Shown here piece by piece: positions 25,053-34,661 of a stretch of 64,000 nt of DNA. Source of the DNA: Neobacillus mesonae (lineage in GTDB: Bacteria > Bacillota > Bacilli > Paenibacillales > Paenibacillaceae). Position numbers and translations under genes: made by a program. Below the pieces are notes generated by a model. That model was not told the origin of the DNA and did not search any database. It was given only the letters and a program-made list of their open reading frames with translations. Each line of letters begins with the position of its first letter. The stretch's first letter is position 1. The DNA lies in the NCBI GenBank assembly GCA_023715865.1, contig JAMBOW010000007.1, positions 1 through 64,000 on the forward strand, written 5' to 3'.

Positions 25053-27722
25053 TTAATTTTGAAGTTCTTCAATCCGAGTAATAACTTTGGTCCGTTTGTC
25101 AGCATAATCAGCGAGTTTAGCCCGCTCCTCTTCGATCACCTTCGCCGGAGCTTTGGATACGAAGCCTTCGTTGCCGAGTTTTTTCTCAATGCGGAGCACT
25201 TCTTTATCCAGTGTTTCCTTTTCTTTGGTAAGACGGGCGATCTCCTGATCGATATCGATGAGACCCGCCAGCGGGAAGTAGAGCTCTGCGCCAGAGATCA
25301 CGGCAGTCATCGCCTTATCAGGTGTCGAGATTCCCTCTCCTGTAATAAGCTCCGACGTATTACAGAAACGGCGAACATACACCAGATTGTTGTCAATGAT
25401 GTTCAGACCCTCTTTACCACTTGCACTCACATGAAGCTCAACCTTCTTGCTCATCGGCACGTTTACTTCAGCACGGATGTTGCGAACCACACGAATGAGA
25501 TCCATCAGCATATTCATCTCAGCGACAGCCTTGTCGTTCACAAAGGCCTCATTAAATTCAGGCCAGGACGCCAGTGTAATAGTATCCCCTTTATGCGGGA
25601 GATGCTGCCAAATTTCCTCAGAAATGAATGGCATAAACGGATGAATCAGGCGCATGGTCTGATCAAGTACGTAAGCCAGAACCGATTGAGTTTTGCGTTT
25701 GGCTTCTGCGTCTTCTCCATAAAGCGAAAGCTTAGAGAACTCAATGTACCAATCGCAAAGATCGTCCCAAATGAAATTATACAATGTGCGGCCGGTTTCT
25801 CCGAATTCGTAAGCATCCATCAGACGGGTAACATCTTTGGCCGTTTCGTTCAAACGATGCAAAATCCAGCGGTCAGCTGTTGTCAGCTCACCTGTAATAT
25901 CTATGTCCTCTGCCTTGAAGCCTTCTAAATTCATTAATGCAAATCGGGATGCATTCCAGATTTTATTTGCAAAGTTGCGGGCCTGCTCTACACGCTCCCA
26001 GCGGAAGCGTAAATCCTGACCTGGTGTAATGCCTGTGGAGAGCATGTAGCGCATAGCATCTGTACCGTATTTTTCAATAACTTCAAGTGGATCCACGCCG
26101 TTGCCCAGTGATTTTGACATCTTGCGGCCTTCTGAATCGCGAACCAGCCCGTGCATAAGAACATCCTTAAACGGAATTTCATCCGTAAATTCAAGTGCCG
26201 TAAAGATCATTCGAGCAACCCAGAAATAAATGATATCATATCCTGTTACAAGAACAGAGGTCGGGTAGTAGCGTTTTAGGTCTTCTGTCTCTTCAGGCCA
26301 GCCCAGAGTTGAGAACGGCCACAGTCCGGAGCTGAACCAAGTATCCAGTACGTCTTCGTCTTGACTCAGCTCATGGGAACCGCACTTAGAGCAAGCCGTA
26401 ACCTCTTCACGGCTGACATGAATTTCTCCGCAGGAATCACAGAACCAAGCCGGGATGCGATGTCCCCACCATAGCTGACGGGAAATACACCAGTCACGTA
26501 CATTTTCAATCCACTGCAGATACGTTCTCTCAAAACGGTCAGGGACAAAATTAACGCCCTTTCCGCTCTTCTGTGCTTGAATTGCACGCTCAGCAAGCGG
26601 CTGCATCGCTACAAACCATTGAGTAGACAAGTAAGGCTCTACTACTGCGCCAGAGCGTTCGCTGTGTCCAACTTGATGAGTATGCTCTTCAATGCCCACC
26701 AGCACTCCGGATTCTTTAAGATCGGCAACGATTTGTTTACGGCAATCACTCCGGTCAAGCCCTTGGTATTTACCTGCCTCTTCATTCATTTTACCGGATT
26801 CATCCATTACGGTAATTTGTGGAAGATCATGACGCAAGCCTACCTCAAAGTCATTAGGATCGTGCGCAGGCGTAATTTTTACAGCACCACTGCCAAATGT
26901 TTTATCAACGTACTCATCTGCAATTACCGGTATTTCACGGCCGATAATCGGCAGAACAAGTGTCTTACCGATCATATCTTTGTAGCGCTCATCCTCCGGA
27001 TGCACAGCAACAGCCGTATCTCCAAGCATTGTCTCCGGGCGGGTTGTCGCTACAGTAATCGAGCCGCTTCCGTCTTTCAGCTCATATTTTAAATGGTACA
27101 AATGTCCCTGTACTTCCTTGTACTCAACCTCGATGTCGGAAAGCGCCGTACGGGCAGCAGGATCCCAGTTAATGATACGTTTACCGCGATAGATAAGACC
27201 TTTTTCGTACAGCTTGACAAACACTTCACGAACCGCCTTCGATAAGCCTTCATCTAGAGTAAACCGCTCACGCGAATAATCGAGCGAAAGACCCATTTTA
27301 GCCCACTGGGAACGAATCGTGCCCGCATATTCTTCCTTCCAGTCCCATACCTTTTCGAGGAACTTCTCACGGCCGAGATCATAGCGGGATACGCCCTCTT
27401 CTCTCAGCTTTTGCTCTACTTTCGTTTGTGTTGCGATCCCTGCATGGTCCGAGCCCGGCAGCCAGAGCGCATCATAGCCTTGCATTCTTTTCGCCCGGAT
27501 AATGATATCCTGGAGAGTAAAATCGAGTGCATGCCCGATATGAAGTATACCTGTAACGTTAGGCGGCGGGATCACTATCGTAAAAGGCTTGGCATCCTTA
27601 CGCTGGCCTGCCTTAAAAAATTCATTGTTCATCCAATATGGATACCATTTCTGCTCCGCAGCACGCGGATCATAAGTTGTCGACATTTCCGTCTGATTCG
27701 GATTTGTTGTCGGTTCAGACAT
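25053..27722 (-). CDS. valS: Valyl-tRNA synthetase
   Basis: Class I synthetase charging tRNA-Val. The 889 residues have the HIGH motif in PPNVTGILHIGHALD (about 45-55) and KMSKS in GRKMSKSLGNGVDP (about 525). Between them lie the editing domain and a Cys-pair insert (CDSCGEIH, CSKCGSH). A C-terminal coiled coil (about 820-885) follows. The ATG at 27722 has GGAGGAATG upstream. The valine T-box ahead supports the specificity. Confidence 0.98.
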   Translation of the reverse strand: MSEPTTNPNQTEMSTTYDPRAAEQKWYPYWMNNEFFKAGQRKDAKPFTIVIPPPNVTGILHIGHALDFTLQDIIIRAKRMQGYDALWLPGSDHAGIATQTKVEQKLREEGVSRYDLGREKFLEKVWDWKEEYAGTIRSQWAKMGLSLDYSRERFTLDEGLSKAVREVFVKLYEKGLIYRGKRIINWDPAARTALSDIEVEYKEVQGHLYHLKYELKDGSGSITVATTRPETMLGDTAVAVHPEDERYKDMIGKTLVLPIIGREIPVIADEYVDKTFGSGAVKITPAHDPNDFEVGLRHDLPQITVMDESGKMNEEAGKYQGLDRSDCRKQIVADLKESGVLVGIEEHTHQVGHSERSGAVVEPYLSTQWFVAMQPLAERAIQAQKSGKGVNFVPDRFERTYLQWIENVRDWCISRQLWWGHRIPAWFCDSCGEIHVSREEVTACSKCGSHELSQDEDVLDTWFSSGLWPFSTLGWPEETEDLKRYYPTSVLVTGYDIIYFWVARMIFTALEFTDEIPFKDVLMHGLVRDSEGRKMSKSLGNGVDPLEVIEKYGTDAMRYMLSTGITPGQDLRFRWERVEQARNFANKIWNASRFALMNLEGFKAEDIDITGELTTADRWILHRLNETAKDVTRLMDAYEFGETGRTLYNFIWDDLCDWYIEFSKLSLYGEDAEAKRKTQSVLAYVLDQTMRLIHPFMPFISEEIWQHLPHKGDTITLASWPEFNEAFVNDKAVAEMNMLMDLIRVVRNIRAEVNVPMSKKVELHVSASGKEGLNIIDNNLVYVRRFCNTSELITGEGISTPDKAMTAVISGAELYFPLAGLIDIDQEIARLTKEKETLDKEVLRIEKKLGNEGFVSKAPAKVIEEERAKLADYADKRTKVITRIEELQN

Positions 27723-27768
27723 ATTACATTCCTCCATCTATTCTTCGATTTAACTCTTCTTGAAAATA

Positions 27769-28102
27769 CAAAAAGACCCCTCATCCTCAAAGGACGAAAG
27801 GCCATTCTTTCGCGGTACCACCTTTGTTTCATATCGATCAAGTTAAAAATTCAGCTTCAAAAAGCCCATATCTCGATATGACACTTCATTAGGCAGATAA
27901 CGGCTGCTACCGGCCACATTCTAGCTTCTCCATATTTCTATAGAGGAGGTTCAAAAAGGCAACTCCCGGGCGACTTCGGAACAGCTCGTTATCCTGCGGA
28001 ATTTCACACCATAATAATTCCACTCTCTGAAGGGCTCGCTGCCTACTCTTCCCGATCCAAGTCGTTAAAATAATAACTGTTATTCATTGTATTCCCAATC
28101 CT
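27769..28102 (-). promoter_or_regulatory. Valine T-box leader of valS
   Basis: On the minus strand the core T-box AAGGTGGTACCGCG is at 27824-27811. It precedes a terminator hairpin (GGCCTTTCGTCC with GGATGAGGGGTC, 27803-27774) and a T tract. Stem I features are visible upstream: an AGAGAGTGG stretch, then GGTGTGAAATTCC, then GAAGTCGCCC. The triplet GTC at 27974-27972 sits where the specifier is expected and encodes valine. Uncharged tRNA-Val should stabilise the antiterminator. The specifier assignment is by pattern, without a folded model. Confidence 0.9.
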
Positions 28103-28108
28103 ACAGTC

Positions 28109-28138
28109 ATCATACATTTGTTTGGTCCAATTCGTCAA
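28109..28138 (-). promoter_or_regulatory. Promoter of the valS T-box transcript
   Basis: On the minus strand, TTGACG (28138-28133) and TATGAT (28114-28109) are 18 nt apart, just ahead of the T-box leader. Confidence 0.72.
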
Positions 28139-28161
28139 CCGGGCGTTTGACCTTTGTTTAC

Positions 28162-28202
28162 AAAAAAAGAAGAGTTCCCGAGGGCGAACTCGAGAACTCT
28201 TC
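28162..28202 (-). terminator. Rho-independent terminator after spoVID
   Basis: On the minus strand, GAAGAGTTCTCGAG pairs with CTCGGGAACTCTTC and is followed by seven Ts. It begins 15 nt after the spoVID stop and separates it from valS. Confidence 0.95.
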
Positions 28203-28216
28203 TAATTCTTAAATGA

Positions 28217-29656
28217 CTAAGGAATATATAATACTTGACCTTCCTCTACTGATTGCTCAGACAGACGATTATATAATTGCAGCTCACGCGTACTCAGCTG
28301 GTATCTGTCCGCAATTGTCTCCAGCGTTTCTTCACGCTGCACAATGCAAAGCTTGACCTTCTTAAAAGGAGTCTGTTCAGATCCGCTTCCCAAAAATAAA
28401 TTCTTCCACTGTACTTCTTCTGTTGGTTCTTCGTCTCGCTGCTGGATCGGCAGCTGATCCTCCAGCTGCAGGACTTCCTCTGGAGCCTTATTCTTTTGAA
28501 TTAATGAAGTAATTCCATAGGAGCCTTGTGAGGAAGAATCATTTGATTTCTTGCTGCCAAAGGCGACCTTCAATTCAGGCTTCTCCTCACCTGCTTCCGG
28601 CTGAGGAACATCTGCCTCAAGCAATACGGCGGACTCACGCTGAATATCTACTGATTCTTGATCACTATCCGTGTAAGAAGATTCTTCGGCTGCATTCTCA
28701 AGCTGAGGCAGTGCAGAACTTTCAACAGGTTCTGCCGAGGAGGTTGCCTCACGCTCCGCAGCAGAAGTTGCTTCGCGCTCTGCAGCAGGGACAGAAGCAG
28801 GTTCAAAACTCCAAACCTCAGGTGCAGGAGATTCCTGATTGTTCCGCTCTTCCTGAGCCGAATTTAGATCAGCATAGGAATCCGCAGGTTCATTATATCC
28901 CCGGTCAGTCTGTTCTGATGAATCAGCATTTGCGATCTCATACTCCTCGTTTGCATAGTACGATGTTTCCTGCAACGATTCGTCTCTGACCGCAGGCTCT
29001 CCTACAGACTGAGCTTCATAAGGAAGGGTCCATACCACTTCTTCCTCTTTCGGTTCGATAGCTGAACCTGATGGCTCATAAGGCGTGTACAAAAAAGACT
29101 TCTCCTCTTCGGAAGCTTCAAGCCCCGTCTCATCATCACCTGAATTGGACTGTACATCTTGTATAGCTGGGTCACGATGATAAGGATTATATCCCGCATA
29201 TAAAGGGTTAGGTGCAGACTCCTCTTCTTCAGCAGAATTGGAATGGACAACAGTAAACTCCTCTGGATTCCACTCGGAGGCATCTTCTGCAGGTCCAATC
29301 CCTTCAATTCCGCGCAAAGACAGTACACCCGTAATATTCAGGCTTCGAGTCGACAGCAGATCCACGTCGAAATTTTCAATCTCCACCGCAATATCATCAA
29401 TAGAAGAGATACGGCTCAAGGGAATCGTAATCTCCACAGGGATTTGATGGGACAGCTCCTCCTGCAGATTATTTTCTCCTTGATAAATACCGGACAACAG
29501 CAAGTGTCCGCGAAGCGCTGCATGCTCCTGCTCCGAGATAACCTGTATACGGGGATACAGCTCAATCTCTTCCAGTTCACTAATGGCAGGAACATCTTCG
29601 GGCAAATGTACGCGCTCGTAGATATCGAACCGAAGTCCATAAGGTGGGTTTAACAT
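28217..29656 (-). CDS. spoVID: Stage VI sporulation protein D, spore coat encasement
   Basis: SpoVID recruits coat proteins to encase the spore and interacts with SafA. The 479-residue product has a conserved N-terminal domain (about 1-135, LRFDIYERVHLPEDVPAI). A long acidic, repeat-rich middle follows, with duplicated AAEREATS units. A C-terminal LysM is at about 433-478 (CIVQREETLETIADRYQLST). The ATG at 29656 has AAAGGAGG 9 nt ahead; the frame opens 20 codons earlier without a site. Its position between the hem genes and valS matches B. subtilis. Confidence 0.88.
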   Translation of the reverse strand: MLNPPYGLRFDIYERVHLPEDVPAISELEEIELYPRIQVISEQEHAALRGHLLLSGIYQGENNLQEELSHQIPVEITIPLSRISSIDDIAVEIENFDVDLLSTRSLNITGVLSLRGIEGIGPAEDASEWNPEEFTVVHSNSAEEEESAPNPLYAGYNPYHRDPAIQDVQSNSGDDETGLEASEEEKSFLYTPYEPSGSAIEPKEEEVVWTLPYEAQSVGEPAVRDESLQETSYYANEEYEIANADSSEQTDRGYNEPADSYADLNSAQEERNNQESPAPEVWSFEPASVPAAEREATSAAEREATSSAEPVESSALPQLENAAEESSYTDSDQESVDIQRESAVLLEADVPQPEAGEEKPELKVAFGSKKSNDSSSQGSYGITSLIQKNKAPEEVLQLEDQLPIQQRDEEPTEEVQWKNLFLGSGSEQTPFKKVKLCIVQREETLETIADRYQLSTRELQLYNRLSEQSVEEGQVLYIP

Positions 29657-29808
29657 GGCGTAAGTCCTCCTTTCAAAGCATATATTCACCATGGAATTTT
29701 CATAGCTTTCCGTCATGTTACACGAGTAAACTCAAGATGCTTCTCGTCTACATGTATATGCGCCTATCAGAGGACTCATACCATTTCAAAGTTGATTCGT
29801 ATATTTAT

Positions 29809-30708
29809 TTACGCTTGCAGCGAGTTGTATAAATCCATCATATCTTGAGGCCAGGATGCCGTTACGCTGAGCTCCTCTCCCGTAAAGGGATGACTAAAGC
29901 TGAGTGTTTCCCCATGGAGCGCCTGCCTGCGGATTCCTTCTCTCAGACCGCCATATAGAACATCACCGAACAAAGGATGCTCAATATAGCTTAAATGCAC
30001 ACGAATTTGATGTGTTCTCCCCGTCTCAAGTGTGAGCCGAACCAACGTCGCATTCTTAAGCCGCTCTGCTGTCTCCATATGAGTAACTGCATGCTGGCCT
30101 GTAGGTGAAACTCTTCTTCTTTGTTTGTGATGTCTGTCTTTGCCTATTGGAAAATCTAAAATCTCTTTATTTGTTGCAACGATGCCATGCACGATCGCCA
30201 CATATTTTCGATCAATACCCTTATGCTGCATCATGGCATTCAGCTTCAGTTCTGCATAGCGGTTCTTCGCGTAAAGCACCGGACCTGAAGTATCTACATC
30301 TAAGCGATGAATATGCTTTACCGCAATCTCAAGGCCATTTACCTGATAATAACCTGCCACCGCATGATCTAGTGTAATGATACCATCCTGACGCTCTCTG
30401 CCGTCGGGATGAATCGGCATGCCCACAGGCTTGTTTACCACAAGACAAAAATCATCCTCGTACAGCACATCCAGTTCTACGTAGCGTGGAACAATCCCAA
30501 GCGGCATAGACGGAAAAAGGGCCAGCCGAAGCCGGTCCCCTGCAAGCTGAATCCCTTGATTTGCTTTAAGCTCGTGCAAAAGCTTCTCAGGTATCCCAAG
30601 CTCCGTAAGCAGCCACTTATCTGCTGCTTCACTCCGGTTATCCTGGGACAGCACCTTTTTTCCGGGCATAAGCTCAGCCCATTCGCCTCTTTTTTTGTAA
30701 CGGATCAT
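29809..30708 (-). CDS. RluA-family pseudouridine synthase
   Basis: Isomerises uridines in rRNA or tRNA to pseudouridine. The 299 residues contain the catalytic-aspartate motif HRLDVDTSGPVLYAK (about 163-177), and the C-terminal segment TGRTHQIRVHLSYIEHPLFG. The start overlaps the hemL stop by 4 nt (ATGA), making it the last gene of the haem operon. Which uridine it modifies cannot be told. The core motif has DTSGP where many family members have ETSGL. Confidence 0.92.
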   Translation of the reverse strand: MIRYKKRGEWAELMPGKKVLSQDNRSEAADKWLLTELGIPEKLLHELKANQGIQLAGDRLRLALFPSMPLGIVPRYVELDVLYEDDFCLVVNKPVGMPIHPDGRERQDGIITLDHAVAGYYQVNGLEIAVKHIHRLDVDTSGPVLYAKNRYAELKLNAMMQHKGIDRKYVAIVHGIVATNKEILDFPIGKDRHHKQRRRVSPTGQHAVTHMETAERLKNATLVRLTLETGRTHQIRVHLSYIEHPLFGDVLYGGLREGIRRQALHGETLSFSHPFTGEELSVTASWPQDMMDLYNSLQA

Positions 30709-32009
30709 AGTGCTTTCAGCGCGTTATAGTTCGCTTCAATCGTATCATCGATGTCCTGAACACTATGCACCCCGGAAATGAACATTCCTTCGAATTGAGA
30801 AGGTGCCACGCTGATTCCTTCCTGAAGCATATGACCAAAGTAAGCCCGGAAATGATCCAAATTGCTGGATTTAGCAACATCATAATTCGTTACTGCTTGA
30901 TCCGTGAAGAACGGACATACCATAGAACCGACTCTATTCACAGTAACAGGGATACCGAGCTCCTTCGCATTTTTTTCAAAGCCGGCGGCAAGCCTTGCAC
31001 CGAGCTCCTCCAAACGAGCGTATACTTCTTCATCAAGAAGCTTCAAAGTAGTATATCCTGCTGCCATAGCTAACGGATTACCGCTGAGCGTCCCCGCTTG
31101 ATAGATAGGACCGACCGGAGCTACCTGTTCCATAAGATCTCGTCTGCCACCGTAAGCCCCGACAGGTAGTCCGCCACCAATAACTTTACCGAGACAAGTC
31201 AAGTCCGGCGTTACACCGAAACGGCCTTGTGCACTATGAAGACCTACCCGGAAACCGGTCATGACTTCATCAAAAATAAGCAGACTGCCATAATCATTGG
31301 TAACTTGACGCAAGCCTTCGAGAAAACCGGGTGCTGGAGGAACAACGCCCATGTTGCCTGCAACAGGCTCTACGATAATAGCTGCAATTTGCTCCCCAAA
31401 CTTTTCAAAGGCAACACGCACGGATTCCAAATCATTATATGGCACTGTAATGGTGTTAACCGCTACACCTTCAGGAACGCCAGGGCTGTCTGGTAGACCC
31501 AGGGTCGCTACACCGGAACCGGCCTTAATGAGCAGACTGTCTGCATGCCCATGATAGGAGCCTTCAAATTTCAAAATTTTGCTTCTTCCCGTCGCTCCGC
31601 GAGCCAGCCTGATCGCACTCATCGTTGCTTCTGTACCCGAGTTCACCATACGAACAATATCGATGGAAGGCACACGCTCGCATACCAGCTTGGCCATTTC
31701 TGTCTCGATCAGCGTTGGAGCACCAAAGCTTGTGCCTTTCGCAGCTGTCTCCTGAATTGCAGATATGACCTCCGGATGAGCATGTCCCATAATGAGAGGG
31801 CCCCAGGAAGCAACATAGTCAATGAACGAATTGCCATCGATGTCATAGATTCTTGAACCGATTCCATGATCCGCATATACAGGGGTCAAGCCTACGGATT
31901 TAAATGCACGTACCGGGCTGTTTACACCGCCTGGCATATATTGTTTTGCTTCTTCAAAAGCGGTACGGGATTGTTCCTCCCGGCGCGGCTGACGAATCTG
32001 TTCACTCAT
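30705..32009 (-). CDS. hemL: Glutamate-1-semialdehyde 2,1-aminomutase
   Basis: PLP enzyme making 5-aminolevulinate from glutamate-1-semialdehyde. The 434 residues have the PLP lysine K275 in TCLGKVIGGGLPVGAYGG, the acidic ring-contact IIFDEVMTGFRV and the N-terminal YMPGGVNSPVRAF. It follows hemB and overlaps the RluA-type gene. Confidence 0.97.
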   Translation of the reverse strand: MSEQIRQPRREEQSRTAFEEAKQYMPGGVNSPVRAFKSVGLTPVYADHGIGSRIYDIDGNSFIDYVASWGPLIMGHAHPEVISAIQETAAKGTSFGAPTLIETEMAKLVCERVPSIDIVRMVNSGTEATMSAIRLARGATGRSKILKFEGSYHGHADSLLIKAGSGVATLGLPDSPGVPEGVAVNTITVPYNDLESVRVAFEKFGEQIAAIIVEPVAGNMGVVPPAPGFLEGLRQVTNDYGSLLIFDEVMTGFRVGLHSAQGRFGVTPDLTCLGKVIGGGLPVGAYGGRRDLMEQVAPVGPIYQAGTLSGNPLAMAAGYTTLKLLDEEVYARLEELGARLAAGFEKNAKELGIPVTVNRVGSMVCPFFTDQAVTNYDVAKSSNLDHFRAYFGHMLQEGISVAPSQFEGMFISGVHSVQDIDDTIEANYNALKAL

Positions 32010-32063
32010 CTTTGCTCACTCTCCTGTGTAATCATTCAAAATGAATCTATAGATCTTCTTGAT

Positions 32064-33065
32064 TTAACGTTCTGAAAGCCAGCGGGCTGCATCCTTACCG
32101 TAATAAGTAATAATCATATCCGCTCCCGCACGCTTCATGCTGAGCAAAATCTCCATAGCCACTTTCTCTTCGTCAATCCATCCGTTTATAGCCGCAGCTT
32201 TGACCATCGCATATTCACCGCTCACGTTATACGCAACAAGCGGCAGGTCAAACTGATCCTTAATGGTGCGCATCACATCCAGGTAAGACAAGGATGGTTT
32301 AACCATCAGCATATCTGCCCCTTCCAGGACGTCGGTCTCTGCTTCACGAAGTGCTTCCCGCACATTGGCAGGATCCATCTGATAAGCTTTACGATCTCCA
32401 TATTGAGGTGCGGAATCGGCAGCTTCGCGGAAAGGTCCGTAGAAACCAGAAGCGTATTTTACGGAATAGGACATAATCGGAATGTGTGTGAAACCAGCTT
32501 CATCAAGTCCAGCACGAATTGCACCTACAAATCCGTCCATCATGTTCGAAGGCGCGATGATATCCGCCCCGGCTTTTGCCTGGGATACAGCGGTCTTAAC
32601 CAGCAGTTCAAGCGATTCATCATTCAGTACATCGACGCATACGTGGCCGTCACGTTCATGGGTATGAATCATACCGCAATGCCCATGGTCAGTGAATTCG
32701 CACAGACATGTATCTGCGACAACGAGAAGATCAGGATACCATGATTTGATAAGACGAGTTGCCTCCTGAACAATACCGTTCTCCGCATAAGCTGAGGAAC
32801 CGACAGCGTCCTTCGTATCCGGAATGCCAAATAGGAGCACTGCTGGAATTCCTAATTCTGCAATTTCCTGCACTTCCTCCTTCAATGTATCGAGTGAGAA
32901 ACGATACACACCCGGCATCGATGAAATTTCCTGCTTCACTCCACTGACATAAGTTACATAAATCGGCTGTATAAAATCACTAACATTCAGATGCGTCTCC
33001 CGTACCATGCTGCGAATAGCAGCAGATTGCCGCAATCTGCGGTGTCTTACAATTGGAAATCCCAT
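32064..33065 (-). CDS. hemB: Delta-aminolevulinic acid dehydratase (porphobilinogen synthase)
   Basis: Condenses two aminolevulinates to porphobilinogen. The 333 residues include the cysteine-rich zinc site DTCLCEFTDHGHCG (about 118-131), and Schiff-base lysines in MSYSVKYASGFYGPFR and MLMVKPSLSYLD. The cysteine site points to a zinc-dependent enzyme. Confidence 0.97.
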   Translation of the reverse strand: MGFPIVRHRRLRQSAAIRSMVRETHLNVSDFIQPIYVTYVSGVKQEISSMPGVYRFSLDTLKEEVQEIAELGIPAVLLFGIPDTKDAVGSSAYAENGIVQEATRLIKSWYPDLLVVADTCLCEFTDHGHCGMIHTHERDGHVCVDVLNDESLELLVKTAVSQAKAGADIIAPSNMMDGFVGAIRAGLDEAGFTHIPIMSYSVKYASGFYGPFREAADSAPQYGDRKAYQMDPANVREALREAETDVLEGADMLMVKPSLSYLDVMRTIKDQFDLPLVAYNVSGEYAMVKAAAINGWIDEEKVAMEILLSMKRAGADMIITYYGKDAARWLSER

Positions 33066-33109
33066 AATGGATAACCCCTTTCTATGTTTCTATACTGTTA
33101 AATAAAAAA

Positions 33110-34657
33110 CTACATTATATGAACTTGATCATCTATTTGGCATAAAGCTTCGGCCAGACTCTCGATCGTCGCTTGCTCTGAAACGATGCTGACACGGAGT
33201 CCCGCATTCTTCGCTGTTTCCGCGGTAACAGGACCGATACAGGCCACATGTACCCCCTCAAACAGAGCGGCAGGTTCTTCGTATCCCATCCGTTCAAGCA
33301 AAGTTAAGAGGTGAGTTACCGTGGATGAGCTTGTGAACGTGACAGCGTAGACTTTTCCTTTTTGCAAAAGACCAATGAGCTCATCGTCATGCTCCTCAGG
33401 AATAACGGTCTCATAGACACTGACCTTGCTTACCTCTAGTCCCTTCTCCTCCAGCCTTTCAGAAAGCCACGGCCTCGCCATATTGCCCGATGGCAAAAGC
33501 ACTTTTTGGCTTGGCAGCATATCGTGACCGAATGTTTCGATCAACCCTTCCTGCTGGTATGAACCCTGGACCTGCTCCGCCACAATTCCTCGATCCCGAA
33601 GCGCCTTCTTGGTCGATGGACCAACAGCCACAATTCTTGCTCGATAGAGTGAGCGGATATCTTTTTCCAGTTCCTCCATGTAGTTAAAGAAATACTCGAC
33701 TCCGTTTACGCTTGTAAAGATAACCCAGTCATACTGTTCTATCTTGTCCAGTGCCTGTTTCGTTTTTGCTATTTCAGCATCTGAGTTCACCGGTACAGTC
33801 TCTATGACAGGCAGCTCGTAGGGCTCTCCTCCAAATTCCTCGATCTTCTCCACAAGCTCGCTTGCTTGGCTTCTTGCCCTTGTCACGAGAATTCGTTTAC
33901 CAAAGAGCGGCATAAATTCCGCCCATTTCAAACGTTCACGCTGCTTAACGACATCTCCGACCACGATGACTCCAGGCGGACGAAACCCGTGCTCTATCAC
34001 TTTCTGCTCGATATCTTCCAGAGTCCCCACCAGCGTATCCTGCTCGGCCCAAGTTCCCCAGCGAATCAAAGCTACAGGCGTATCCTTGGGACGGCCATGG
34101 TCTATCAGCTGCTGACTGATATAGCCGATGTTTGCAACACCCATCATGAATACAAGCGTCCCCGTCGCGTTTGTCACCTTATCCCAATAGATGGCTCTAT
34201 TCAGCTTGTCCGGACTTTCGTGTCCGGTAATGATTGAGATGGACGATGCATAATCCCGATGGGTCACGGGGATACCTGCATAAGCTGGAACACTAATGGC
34301 GGAGGTTACACCTGGCACAATTTCAAAAGGAATATCGTGTTGACGAAGCAGCTCTGCCTCTTCACCGACTCTTCCAAAAATCGTCGGGTCCCCACCTTTT
34401 AGACGAACGACCGTTTTTCCTTCAAGAGCCAAATCTACGAGTAGCTGATTGATATCTTCCTGCTTCATCGTGTGACGGTTTGTTTTTTTACCTACATAGA
34501 TTTTTACCGCCCCCGGCTTCATAATCCGAAGCAATCTTGGACTCGCCAGCCGATCATACACAACCGCATCTGCCTTTTGAATGCATTCCCAGCCTTTGAC
34601 CGTAATCAGCTTAGCATTTCCCGGACCCGCGCCTACGAGATATACCTTTCCTCCCAT
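33110..34657 (-). CDS. cobA-hemD: Fused uroporphyrinogen-III C-methyltransferase / uroporphyrinogen-III synthase
   Basis: 515 residues with two enzymes in one chain. About 1-245 is a SAM-dependent methyltransferase (VYLVGAGPGNAKLITVKG; VVRLKGGDPTIFGRVGEE) that makes precorrin-2. About 255-510 is a HemD domain (RILVTRARSQASELVEKI; AVTFTSSSTVTHLL) that closes the ring to uroporphyrinogen III. The frame is uninterrupted through the junction, so this is a true fusion. It joins the haem and sirohaem branches at uroporphyrinogen III, between hemC and hemB. Confidence 0.95.
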   Translation of the reverse strand: MGGKVYLVGAGPGNAKLITVKGWECIQKADAVVYDRLASPRLLRIMKPGAVKIYVGKKTNRHTMKQEDINQLLVDLALEGKTVVRLKGGDPTIFGRVGEEAELLRQHDIPFEIVPGVTSAISVPAYAGIPVTHRDYASSISIITGHESPDKLNRAIYWDKVTNATGTLVFMMGVANIGYISQQLIDHGRPKDTPVALIRWGTWAEQDTLVGTLEDIEQKVIEHGFRPPGVIVVGDVVKQRERLKWAEFMPLFGKRILVTRARSQASELVEKIEEFGGEPYELPVIETVPVNSDAEIAKTKQALDKIEQYDWVIFTSVNGVEYFFNYMEELEKDIRSLYRARIVAVGPSTKKALRDRGIVAEQVQGSYQQEGLIETFGHDMLPSQKVLLPSGNMARPWLSERLEEKGLEVSKVSVYETVIPEEHDDELIGLLQKGKVYAVTFTSSSTVTHLLTLLERMGYEEPAALFEGVHVACIGPVTAETAKNAGLRVSIVSEQATIESLAEALCQIDDQVHIM

Positions 34658-34661
34658 GTCC

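Noticed and set aside
25059..25928. 289-codon plus-strand frame antisense to valS
   Set aside because: valS is unambiguous and the antisense frame has no ribosome binding site or recognisable domain.
29717..29808. Sigma-E promoter for spoVID
   Set aside because: A CATATACA stretch is present but the -35 element and spacing do not fit well enough to call.
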